From Bacteroidetes bacterium UBA6221 (GTDB lineage: Bacteria > Bacteroidota > Bacteroidia > Chitinophagales > Chitinophagaceae), in the NCBI GenBank assembly GCA_002421685.1, contig DISB01000011.1, positions 1 through 51,478 of the forward strand: a stretch of DNA of 51,478 nt, read 5' to 3'. The translations under genes and the position numbers were made by a program. Every line of letters begins with the position of its first letter. The stretch's first letter is position 1. Shown here piece by piece: positions 16,214 through 22,959 of this stretch. The notes beneath the pieces were generated by a model, which saw only the letters and a list, made by a program, of their open reading frames with translations, searched no databases and was not told the origin of the DNA.

Positions 16214-16663
16214 ATGGCAGTAAAGACACCTGAACAATTAAAGCAGTATTTGGAAAACGGCGACGAGCCTGATGAGGAACAATTTGGTGACGTCCTGGAT
16301 AGTTATTGGTCTAAGACCCAAACAATACCTATAACGCAAATCGTAGTGGGCGAACAGGTGTTGGCCTGCGCTCCGTCTACCGTTTGGGATTTCAGTCAGG
16401 GCGGTAATGCCGTATTGACCATTGACCAGGATACGACTCTCGATTTGCAGAATATGGAAGTGGGCAACCTGGGTATATTGGTAATAAAGCAAGACGCAAT
16501 AGGCGGCTGGAATATAGCGCTGCCAGCCGGGCATATGGTTGGTTATTTGGGTGCCGGTGTTGTGCAAATATCATTAACGCCTGGGTCGATTAACACGCTT
16601 ACCGTGTATCGGTCATCGGTCGGATACTTATGGTTACACAATAAAGACTTTACGGCAGCATGA
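16214..16663 (+). CDS. phage tail fibre protein, short
   Basis: A 149-residue protein whose N-terminus (VKTPEQLKQYLENGDEPDEE, then QFGDVLDSYW) is a recurring module at the start of Bacteroidota phage tail-fibre genes, probably for attachment to the baseplate. The rest (TLDLQNMEVGNLGILVIKQDAI, GSINTLTVYRSSVGYLWLH) reads as a beta-sandwich of the type often found at fibre tips. The end overlaps the next gene by 4 bases (ATGA). Confidence 0.6.
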   Translation: MAVKTPEQLKQYLENGDEPDEEQFGDVLDSYWSKTQTIPITQIVVGEQVLACAPSTVWDFSQGGNAVLTIDQDTTLDLQNMEVGNLGILVIKQDAIGGWNIALPAGHMVGYLGAGVVQISLTPGSINTLTVYRSSVGYLWLHNKDFTAA

Positions 16664-17463
16664 TAACGTTCGGCTTATTTCATTCTGTAGTCCCTGACCC
16701 GGATGCGAAGGCTTTTCTGCAGGCTGCGGGTATCAACGACACGGCTATACAGATAGCTGTAGACCACCTGGTGATAGACCTGAAGGCGGCAAACCTGTGG
16801 ACAAAGATGAAAGCAATATACCCGATGGTAGGTGGCATCGCAAACACATGCAAGTATAACCTGAAAGACCCGCGCGACTTGGATGCTGCATATAGAAAAA
16901 CTTTCTTTAACAGCCCTGCCATAGATGCAGATGGGGTGAAATGGAACGGCGTGAACCAATACGCTGATACACACCTGGCACCCGGTGCGGCATTGGCTAC
17001 CCGAAACATAACTATGGCTTATTACAACCTTGAAGATTCAGCTGTGGGTTTTGATATGGGTACGTACCATCTAAATCCTAACCGGTATGATATATTAACA
17101 GGGGATGGGTTGGGTAGCATGTATGTTGCTGCATCAGGGCCAGGAAGCGTTCAGCCCGTAAGTAAAGGCGTTGTTGATAAGTCGGGGCTTTACCTTGTTA
17201 CGAGTGATAACACTACCATCTATCCGTACCGGAACGGCGTCGCATTGGCGACGGTATCACGCGCCGTTAACGCTACGCCCAACACCGACACCTTATACCT
17301 GGGCGCGGAAAACAGGGTAACGGCAACAGGAGGGCCAGTAGGTTTTTCAACGTCCAAGTGCGGGTTTTCTCTGGTAGGTGAACCGGTGACACCGGCAGAA
17401 GCGCTGACGCTGTCTGGCATCATCAATCACTTTATGCAGCACATGAGCAAAAACACTTACTGA
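16660..17463 (+). CDS. tail fibre / receptor-binding protein, LamG-like
   Basis: A 267-residue protein. Its N-terminal segment (FLQAAGINDTAIQIAVDHLV, DLKAANLWTKMKAIYPMVGG, CKYNLKDPRDLDAAYRKTFF) is a widely shared opening of Bacteroidota phage fibre proteins. A beta-rich C-terminal part (VKWNGVNQYADTHLAPGAAL to TLYLGAENRV, ending TPAEALTLSGIINHFMQHM) resembles LamG/concanavalin-type lectin domains, so it probably binds a surface glycan. Coupled to the previous gene by ATGA. Confidence 0.65.
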   Translation: MITFGLFHSVVPDPDAKAFLQAAGINDTAIQIAVDHLVIDLKAANLWTKMKAIYPMVGGIANTCKYNLKDPRDLDAAYRKTFFNSPAIDADGVKWNGVNQYADTHLAPGAALATRNITMAYYNLEDSAVGFDMGTYHLNPNRYDILTGDGLGSMYVAASGPGSVQPVSKGVVDKSGLYLVTSDNTTIYPYRNGVALATVSRAVNATPNTDTLYLGAENRVTATGGPVGFSTSKCGFSLVGEPVTPAEALTLSGIINHFMQHMSKNTY

Positions 17464-17464
17464 T

Positions 17465-17671
17465 ATGGATTTTTTTATAGTACCGGAAAATATAGCGACG
17501 GCCAACCAGGACAGGCGGGAAGGGGGCAAAGGATTATACTTCGTGCAGGACTTGCAAGGCCGGTATGTGGTAGGCGTGGAAGTCGCCCCGTTGTGGCCGG
17601 ATATTGACTGGCAATCGATGCCGGTAGAAGAATTGACCATCGAAGACTTTCCGGAGCCGGAAGAGGAGTAG
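17465..17671 (+). CDS. small acidic phage protein of unknown function
   Basis: A 68-residue protein beginning one base after the previous stop. It has a strand-rich N-terminal half (DFFIVPENIA, LYFVQDLQGRYVVGVEVA) and an acidic tail (EELTIEDFPEPEEE). I do not recognise it. The position directly after a fibre gene is often used by small fibre-associated or assembly proteins. Confidence 0.5.
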   Translation: MDFFIVPENIATANQDRREGGKGLYFVQDLQGRYVVGVEVAPLWPDIDWQSMPVEELTIEDFPEPEEE

Positions 17672-17677
17672 GGTTCT

Positions 17678-17723
17678 TTTGTTTAATAGGGAAAACATGC
17701 AAGAACAGTAGCTATTAAACAAA
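17678..17723. repeat. 12-bp perfect inverted repeat upstream of the methyltransferase
   Basis: TTTGTTTAATAG (17678-17689) is exactly complementary to CTATTAAACAAA (17712-17723), with a 22-base spacer. A second pair, GTTCTT (17673-17678) and AAGAAC (17701-17706), is interleaved. The element lies in the 62-base gap between the small acidic gene and the methyltransferase. It could be a terminator-like hairpin, an operator or a cassette boundary. Confidence 0.7.
17679..17700 (+). repeat. direct repeat flanking the methyltransferase, left copy
   Basis: TTGTTTA, then 3 bases, then GGGAAAACATGC (17689-17700). A near-identical copy lies at 18604-18627, 133 bases past the methyltransferase stop region's start. 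The 12-base core is identical in both. Confidence 0.65.
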
Positions 17724-17733
17724 CAGACAAATA

Positions 17734-18528
17734 ATGAAGACTCCATTGACGTATTACGGTGGCAAGCAGAAGCTGGTCACTACTATTTTGCCGGTGATAC
17801 CGGTACACACATTGTACAACGAGCCGTTTGCTGGAGGCGCGGCCATTTTCTTTGCAAAGCCTCCTTCAGAAGTTGAAGTTCTTAACGACGCGAATAAAGA
17901 GTTGATAACCTTCTACAAGGTCGTGCAAAACGATTTTATCAACCTGGAAAAAGAAGTGCGCATAACGCTGCATAGCCGGACGCTGCACCAGGACGCAAGG
18001 GTGATTGTCAGTTACCCGCACCTGTTTTCAGACCTGAAGGTGGCCTGGGCAATATATGTGCTATCCAGCCAGTCCTTTGCGTCAAAGTTGGACGGCTCCT
18101 GGGGATATGATAAGACCAGGAACACGATGTCGAAGAAGGTAGCTAACAAGCGCGATGCCTTTACTGAAGAATTCGCTATCAGGTTGCAAAACGTTCAGTT
18201 AGAATGTGCGGACGCGGTCTATATCATTCAGAGCCGCGACCACGCCCAGGCGTTCCACTATTGCGACCCGCCATACTTTAACAGCGATTGCGGCCATTAT
18301 AAAGGCTATACCGAACAGGATATGGAACGCTTGCTGCAGGTGCTGGCAGTTGTCAAAGGGAAGTTCCTGCTGTCTTCTTATCCGTCCGGCCTGCTGGCCA
18401 GGTATGTTAAAAAGTACGGGTGGCATCAAAAGACCATAACGCAGCTGACGAGCGTGGCCACTAAGCGCGGTGCCGGTGTGCAGAAAGAGAAAACAGAAGT
18501 GTTGACGGCTAACTATCCGTTGGGGTAA
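17734..18528 (+). CDS. N6-adenine DNA methyltransferase, Dam/D12 class
   Basis: A 264-residue DNA adenine methyltransferase of the D12/DpnM class. It opens with TPLTYYGGKQKLVTTILPVI, where YxGGK is the AdoMet-binding start. NEPFAGGAAIFF is motif I (the FxGxG-type loop), and HYCDPPYFNSD is the catalytic DPPY motif IV. The length is normal for the class. Phages use such enzymes to protect their DNA from host restriction. The recognition sequence cannot be read (GATC is common in the family). No restriction endonuclease lies beside it, so it is an orphan. It is the last gene of the phage module and is bracketed by related repeats, so it may be a cargo (moron-type) gene. Confidence 0.9.
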   Translation: MKTPLTYYGGKQKLVTTILPVIPVHTLYNEPFAGGAAIFFAKPPSEVEVLNDANKELITFYKVVQNDFINLEKEVRITLHSRTLHQDARVIVSYPHLFSDLKVAWAIYVLSSQSFASKLDGSWGYDKTRNTMSKKVANKRDAFTEEFAIRLQNVQLECADAVYIIQSRDHAQAFHYCDPPYFNSDCGHYKGYTEQDMERLLQVLAVVKGKFLLSSYPSGLLARYVKKYGWHQKTITQLTSVATKRGAGVQKEKTEVLTANYPLG

Positions 18529-18533
18529 GGTCA

Positions 18534-18596
18534 CCCCGACGAGCCTGGTAAAGCGCCAGCCATACACAAGCCCAGGTCAAAGACCTAATGTCGGGG
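18534..18596 (+). repeat. nested stem-loops after the methyltransferase
   Basis: CCCCGAC (18534-18540) pairs with GTCGGGG (18590-18596). Inside lies the tight hairpin GGTC-AAA-GACC (18575-18585). A further stem GGGGT/ACCCC spans the stop codon (18522-18526 with 18533-18537). The long stem is followed by CGTTTCCTTGTTT, only weakly T-rich, so a terminator role is possible but not convincing. Confidence 0.5.
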
Positions 18597-18660
18597 CGTT
18601 TCCTTGTTTATATAAGGGAAAACATGCCTGATTTGATGTTCAGGCCTGTGTATGGCTGGC
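18555..18660. repeat. 106-bp element with 18-bp terminal inverted repeats
   Basis: GCCAGCCATACACAAGCC (18555-18572) and GGCCTGTGTATGGCTGGC (18643-18660) are complementary at 17 of 18 positions. Between them lies the right copy of the GGGAAAACATGC repeat (18616-18627). Size and layout resemble a MITE or the stem of a structured RNA. I see no clear target-site duplication. Confidence 0.6.
18604..18627 (+). repeat. direct repeat flanking the methyltransferase, right copy
   Basis: TTGTTTA, then 5 bases, then GGGAAAACATGC (18616-18627), matching the left copy at 17679-17700 except for the central spacer. It sits in the loop of the 18-bp inverted repeat. Confidence 0.65.
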
Positions 18661-18905
18661 AATGGCAAATATAGAATAAAGCGGCCTTAAACGCGCTTTA
18701 AAGTTCTTTGAAATAATGTATTAAGGTTCAGCGAGATATAAAAGTGTTTGTGTTAGCCACCAGGTCACGCACCCGCGCCTAAAAAAGTGTATTTTTGGTT
18801 TTGCGGATTAGTTATACCCGGCCTTTGTTAATTCTGCCTGGCAACAACTTTTATCACACCCATTTGTTTGTTAAAACGGTCGTTTATGTTATATTTATTA
18901 ATACA
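18661..18905 (+). promoter_or_regulatory. non-coding stretch upstream of yqgE, with a possible promoter
   Basis: There is no credible gene in this 245-base stretch (non-coding from 18529 to 18905 overall). TATTTTTG at 18790-18797 matches the Bacteroidota -7 box TAnnTTTG and could drive yqgE, leaving a leader of about 100 bases. No TTTG stands at the expected -33 spacing. A small inverted repeat AAAGCG/CGCTTT lies around 18677-18702. Otherwise I see nothing in it. Confidence 0.35.
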
Positions 18906-19487
18906 ATGGATTTCCTCGACTGGCACAAACTGACAAAAGCCGAATCCCTCAGATCGGGGAAACTGCTTATTGCTCAACCATTTATGACGGATACCACCTT
19001 TGCGCGTTCGGTCGTATTCCTCTGCGAACATGGTGAGCAGGGGGCATTGGGGTTTGTCCTCAACCAGCCTACCACTGTCAATATCGGCGACCTGCTGCCG
19101 GAGCTGTATTCGCCCAGTCTTAATATAAACCATGGAGGGCCTGTGCAACTCGATACGCTGCATATACTGCACCGCAGTCCTGAAACGATAGGCGGCACCG
19201 AGATCAACAGAGGAGTGTACTGGGGCGGCTCCTTCGATGCGCTGCAGACCTGCACTGCCGATGGCTCTCTCACCGGGTCAGACGTCCGGTTGTTCGTAGG
19301 CTACTCCGGCTGGTCGGCCGGGCAGTTGGAAAAAGAGCTTGCGGAAGGCTCCTGGCTGATAGGTGATGTGACGCATAAAGTAATGTTTGACACAAAGGCT
19401 GAAGATGTGTGGAAAGCCGCTATCCTCTCTTTGGGGAAAGAGTACCGCCACCTGGTAAACATGCCCCTCAATCCCGGCCTTAATTAA
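18906..19487 (+). CDS. yqgE: YqgE/AlgH family protein
   Basis: A 193-residue protein of the YqgE/AlgH family (DUF179). The hallmark segments are GKLLIAQPFMTDTTFARSVV at the start, GALGFVLNQPTTVNIGDLLP, NHGGPVQLDTLHILH, GYSGWSAGQLEKELAEGSW and the terminal helices. The fold is known but the biochemical role is not; AlgH was once called a transcriptional regulator. I start at ATG 18906. In-frame upstream codons from 18795 use an alternative start and add 37 residues not found in the family. The gene stands alone between the phage module and a lipoprotein gene. Confidence 0.9.
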   Translation: MDFLDWHKLTKAESLRSGKLLIAQPFMTDTTFARSVVFLCEHGEQGALGFVLNQPTTVNIGDLLPELYSPSLNINHGGPVQLDTLHILHRSPETIGGTEINRGVYWGGSFDALQTCTADGSLTGSDVRLFVGYSGWSAGQLEKELAEGSWLIGDVTHKVMFDTKAEDVWKAAILSLGKEYRHLVNMPLNPGLN

Positions 19488-19551
19488 TACCCGGCGCAAA
19501 AAGACTAACGGCAGTTTCTTAACTTTGTTGTTTTCCAGACTTACTATATCA

Positions 19552-20118
19552 ATGACTGCGAAACTGTACCTGGCTATATTTTCATTTTTGCTGCTCTGCT
19601 CTTGCGCTAAAACCGAACCTGCGGCGGAGGAGACGACCGGCGGCACGTATTTTTCCATAATCCAGTACGCCAGCGACCAATGGGAAACCTACCACGGGCA
19701 GCCCCGCAGTATGGTGAAACGTGTCTATTTTAACGGCAAGGAGGATAGTACCCTTACCAACGCGCTGGAAGTGGATTGGGCCTCCATTTTCAAGGTGTTT
19801 TTTGAAACAGATATCAGCGACCCCAAATACGTGGGGCAATATAATTTCAGTGCGTTCAGGGATGAAATTACAACCACGAATAGTTTCTATTACGAAGCTA
19901 AAGAACCAAAACTTTACACCCGCAAACTGCAGGTTATGGCGGATTATTTTACGGACAAAATAAAGACCATATACATTGAGGCCGAAAAGGCAGACCGGCT
20001 GGGCACCAAGAGCCTTAAAATGTATTACGAGCCTATGGAGTCCATTAGCATACACGAGGTGGAGACATCAAAGACAGGCCAGAGAAAAGAATTGCGCGTG
20101 GTGTACGAATTTTTATAA
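19552..20118 (+). CDS. lipoprotein of unknown function
   Basis: A 188-residue protein with a lipoprotein signal (KLYLAIFSFLLLCSCAKTEP; the lipobox Cys is in LCSC). The mature part is strand-rich (FSIIQYASDQWETYHGQPRSM, then LYTRKLQVMADYFTDKIKTIY) and I do not recognise a family. The ATG at 19552 puts the signal at the very N-terminus; an upstream alternative start at 19525 would spoil it. It precedes uvrC by 15 bases and may be co-transcribed, though a functional tie to excision repair is not evident. Confidence 0.7.
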   Translation: MTAKLYLAIFSFLLLCSCAKTEPAAEETTGGTYFSIIQYASDQWETYHGQPRSMVKRVYFNGKEDSTLTNALEVDWASIFKVFFETDISDPKYVGQYNFSAFRDEITTTNSFYYEAKEPKLYTRKLQVMADYFTDKIKTIYIEAEKADRLGTKSLKMYYEPMESISIHEVETSKTGQRKELRVVYEFL

Positions 20119-20133
20119 AGAGAGGGCGTATAG

Positions 20134-21960
20134 ATGACGAGAGAAGAATTTAACGACATAGCGCCGGCCATTCCTCACCAGCCGGGTTGTTATAAATATT
20201 ATGACAAAAGTAATGAACTGCTGTATGTAGGCAAGGCTAAGGACCTGCGCAAACGCGTTGGTTCTTATTTCAATAAAGCGGTGGCCAATTACAAGACCAG
20301 CCGCCTTGTGATGTCTATCCACCGCATAGAATATACCGTTACCAACAACGAGCACGATGCCTTCCTGCTTGAAAATTCGCTGATAAAACACTACCAGCCT
20401 CGCTTCAATATCGACCTGAAGGATGACAAAACCTATCCGTACATCGTTATAAAAAAAGAACCCTTCCCTCGTGTGTTTATTACCCGCAAGCTCATCAACG
20501 ACGGCTCAGAATATCTTGGGCCTTTTACGGGTGTAGCCCGCGTGCGGGAATTGCTCATGCTCATCAGGCAATTGATACCACTGCGCACCTGCAGCCTCAA
20601 CCTTTCGGCGGCCAATATCGCCAGGGGAAAATATAAAGTATGCCTGGAATATCACCTGGGTAATTGCAGCGGCCCTTGCCAGGCATTGCAAAATGAAACT
20701 GAGTATGCACGCAACCTGCAGCAGGTACGCCATATTCTGAAAGGCAATACCGGCGAAGTGATGAGCTACCTGAAAGAAGAAATGCACCGCTACGCGGCAG
20801 AACTGCAGTTTGAGAAAGCGGAGATATATAAAAAGAAAATTGATGACCTGCAGCGCTACACCAGCAAGTCGGCAGTATCCAACCTGCGCCTGGGCGATAT
20901 GGACGTCATCAGCATCTTCAGCGAAGAAGAACGGGCTTTTGTGAACTATATGATGGTGGTGGACGGTAATATAATCTATACCAAAAACCTGCGTATTGAG
21001 AAGAAACTAGACGAAACCGACGAAGAGATACTTTCCATCGCATACGATAACCTGCGCAATGCTTTTGAAAGCAAAACAAATGAGGTGCTGGCACCCGTGA
21101 AGATAGACCTGGCCGATGAAAATATAAAACTCACCATACCCAAAATAGGCGATAAAAAGAAGCTCCTGGAATTGAGCGAAAAAAACGCCCTGGCCTTCCG
21201 CGACGAAAATAAACGCAAAGATACCCTGCTGTTGGGTGGGGCAACAGCGGCCGGCAAACTGGAGGTGCTGGAAGAGTTGCAGGATGCACTGCAACTGCCC
21301 GACCTGCCGGTGCATATAGAGTGTTTCGACAACTCCAACTTCCAGGGAGCATTCCCTGTGTCGGCTATGGTATGCTTTAAAAACGGGGTACCGTCTAAAA
21401 AAGACTATCGTCATTACCATATAAAAACTGTTGAAGGCATCAACGACTTTGCCTCTATGACAGAGGTGGTGTCTCGCCGGTATAAGCGTCTGCTGGATGA
21501 GGGGCAGCCCTTGCCGCAACTCGTGATTATCGATGGTGGTAAAGGGCAATTGGGCGCCGCTATGGAGAGTATAGAAAAGCTGGGCCTCACCGGCAGGATG
21601 ACGATTGTAGGCCTGGCCAAGCGCGAAGAATCTGTTTTCTTTCCGGGCGATACGGAACCACTGCAATTGCCATATGACAGCCCCGCGCATTTGCTCATTC
21701 GTTACATCCGCGACGAGGTGCATCGCTTTGGCATCACCTTCCACCGCGATACGCGCAGCAAAGGCACGTTTAAGAATGAACTGGAAGCCATCACGGGCAT
21801 AGGTAAAACCACCGCCACCCAACTGCTTAAAGAATTCCGCTCCGTAAAGAATATCAAGACCATAACCGAGCGCGAACTCACCCGCGTAATAGGGCAAAAG
21901 AAGGCACGTATCGTCTGGGCTTATTTTAACGAGCAGGGTGGGGAAGCGCCTGATGCGTGA
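20134..21960 (+). CDS. uvrC: excinuclease ABC subunit C
   Basis: A 608-residue UvrC, normal length. An N-terminal GIY-YIG nuclease domain (PGCYKYYDKSNELLYVGKAK, then LRKRVGSYFN) makes the 3' incision. FLLENSLIKHYQPRFN and KDDKTYPYIVI follow. A Cys-rich segment (KVCLEYHLGNCSGPC) and a UVR helix pair (LQFEKAEIYKKKIDDLQRY, which contacts UvrB) lead to the RNase H-like domain for the 5' incision (IECFDNSNFQG, LVIIDGGKGQL, GLAKREESVF). The C-terminus has helix-hairpin-helix motifs (LEAITGIGKTTATQLLKEF). All key segments are intact. Confidence 0.97.
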   Translation: MTREEFNDIAPAIPHQPGCYKYYDKSNELLYVGKAKDLRKRVGSYFNKAVANYKTSRLVMSIHRIEYTVTNNEHDAFLLENSLIKHYQPRFNIDLKDDKTYPYIVIKKEPFPRVFITRKLINDGSEYLGPFTGVARVRELLMLIRQLIPLRTCSLNLSAANIARGKYKVCLEYHLGNCSGPCQALQNETEYARNLQQVRHILKGNTGEVMSYLKEEMHRYAAELQFEKAEIYKKKIDDLQRYTSKSAVSNLRLGDMDVISIFSEEERAFVNYMMVVDGNIIYTKNLRIEKKLDETDEEILSIAYDNLRNAFESKTNEVLAPVKIDLADENIKLTIPKIGDKKKLLELSEKNALAFRDENKRKDTLLLGGATAAGKLEVLEELQDALQLPDLPVHIECFDNSNFQGAFPVSAMVCFKNGVPSKKDYRHYHIKTVEGINDFASMTEVVSRRYKRLLDEGQPLPQLVIIDGGKGQLGAAMESIEKLGLTGRMTIVGLAKREESVFFPGDTEPLQLPYDSPAHLLIRYIRDEVHRFGITFHRDTRSKGTFKNELEAITGIGKTTATQLLKEFRSVKNIKTITERELTRVIGQKKARIVWAYFNEQGGEAPDA

Positions 21961-22086
21961 CAATAGAACACAATACATGTTGACACAAATGTGTTCCCTC
22001 CTTTGCTGTTTTATAGATTTGTAAGCCTGTTTGCAAAACTAAAAGATAGCAGTACTATCCAGGGAAGCACAAAAATGTGGAGCCAA

Positions 22087-22725
22087 TCATATCTCCAGAA
22101 TTCCATTGTGGATTGCGAACATAGCTAATGCCAGGCGTGAATGGCTGATTTGAAGTTTGCTGCAAATTTTCTTTTGATACTCATATGCCGTATTCTCAGT
22201 AATACTCATTTTGGTCCCAATTTGTTTGATGGACAAGGTATCATCGCAGCATAAACGGATAAAATCGATTTCTCTTTGAGTAAGGCCTTTCAGGCGATGG
22301 AGGTTGCTTGTTTTATTAAAGTTTTTCTCAGGTGCCAGTTCAGAATAGTGATAACCATACGTGTAAATGTTGTTTATAGCAGTTTCAAGTTCGGACGCAC
22401 GGGCATCTTTTAATAAATAGCCATTAGTGCCGTTTTGTATCATCTTCAATACGCAATATTCATTGCTATGCATAGACAGGGCAAGTATCCGGACCTCGCT
22501 AAAATGTTTCCTTATTTCAATGGCAGTATCATAGCCATTCATTTCGGGCATGTTGACATCCAATATCGCTACATCGGGGAGTTCTTTTATAGCCTTAAAA
22601 TGCTCGATCAATTCATGCCCGTTAGAAGCGGTTACAACCACTCTCATATTCGCGAACCTATCAACCATTAGTGCAATTCCTGAGCGGACCAGTTCATGAT
22701 CTTCCGCAATAGCAACTGTAATCAT
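22087..22725 (-). CDS. NarL/LuxR-type response regulator (orphan)
   Basis: A 212-residue two-domain regulator. The receiver domain has IAEDHELVRSGIA, the phospho-acceptor Asp56 in VAILDVNMPEMNGYD, ILALSMHSNEYCVL and GYLLKDARASEL. The LuxR-type helix-turn-helix (about 147-210) has LTQREIDFIRLCCDDTLSIK and ENTAYEYQKKICSKLQI. It would bind DNA as a dimer when phosphorylated. No kinase gene lies beside it. It is divergent from the CFI-box/P450 cluster at 22960-27443 across a 234-bp region rich in inverted repeats, which makes it a likely regulator of that cluster (inference). Confidence 0.88.
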   Translation of the reverse strand: MITVAIAEDHELVRSGIALMVDRFANMRVVVTASNGHELIEHFKAIKELPDVAILDVNMPEMNGYDTAIEIRKHFSEVRILALSMHSNEYCVLKMIQNGTNGYLLKDARASELETAINNIYTYGYHYSELAPEKNFNKTSNLHRLKGLTQREIDFIRLCCDDTLSIKQIGTKMSITENTAYEYQKKICSKLQISHSRLALAMFAIHNGILEI

Positions 22726-22959
22726 ATGATAGCATTTTTGTGCGTAAAGTTGTTGATTTGATATTTTCCTCCAGAAATATTAAAGGGTCTGTTCTGATTT
22801 TGTACCCCCTAATATTAGGTATTGTGCGATGCAAAAATATGCACAATATTTGCAACATAGCTAATTAATTAACTGGTGGCAATCATTAATTTTTAGTTTC
22901 TCCCAATAAACTCCTTCGGTTTTTTTTAACAATAATCTAAACTTCAAGAAACAATTTTT
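22726..22959. promoter_or_regulatory. divergent regulatory region with palindromes
   Basis: This AT-rich region separates the orphan NarL-type regulator from the CFI-box/P450 cluster. CCTAATATTAGG (22808-22819) is a perfect 12-bp palindrome. ATTGTGC (22821-22827) and GCACAAT (22841-22847) form an inverted repeat, overlapped by TGCAAA (22830-22835)/TTTGCA (22849-22854). On the minus strand TATTTTTG (22839-22832) matches the TAnnTTTG -7 box and could start the regulator transcript. The palindromes are candidate operators. No -7 box for the plus-strand cluster is obvious. Confidence 0.5.

Larger units (their letters stand above)
11764..18660 (+). mobile_element. prophage-derived lysis and baseplate/fibre module (remnant)
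   Basis: Twelve consecutive plus-strand genes, mostly overlapping or within a few bases, resemble the distal late region of a contractile-tailed Bacteroidota phage: baseplate-like protein, endolysin, holin-like protein, holin/spanin, tail protein X, gpJ-like, gpI-like, fibre proteins, adenine methyltransferase. No integrase, transposase, terminase, portal, capsid, sheath, tube or tape measure is present. The left edge cuts into the first gene. The right edge is marked by inverted repeats at 18555-18660. I found no convincing att direct repeats between the flanks. The outer limits are approximate. Confidence 0.75.

Noticed and set aside
11764..18528. A complete tailocin or contractile injection system
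   Set aside because: No sheath, tube, tape-measure, spike or AAA+ ATPase gene is present, so no particle can be assembled from this locus alone.
15410..18660. A diversity-generating retroelement acting on the fibre genes
   Set aside because: No reverse transcriptase gene and no template/variable repeat pair are visible in the window.
18555..18660. CRISPR-like repeat or tracrRNA
   Set aside because: There is only one inverted pair, no spacer array and no cas gene nearby.
21007..21978. A long open frame (323 codons) on the minus strand
   Set aside because: It lies entirely opposite uvrC, has no recognisable domain, and starts from an alternative codon. uvrC is certain, so this is a shadow of its codon usage.
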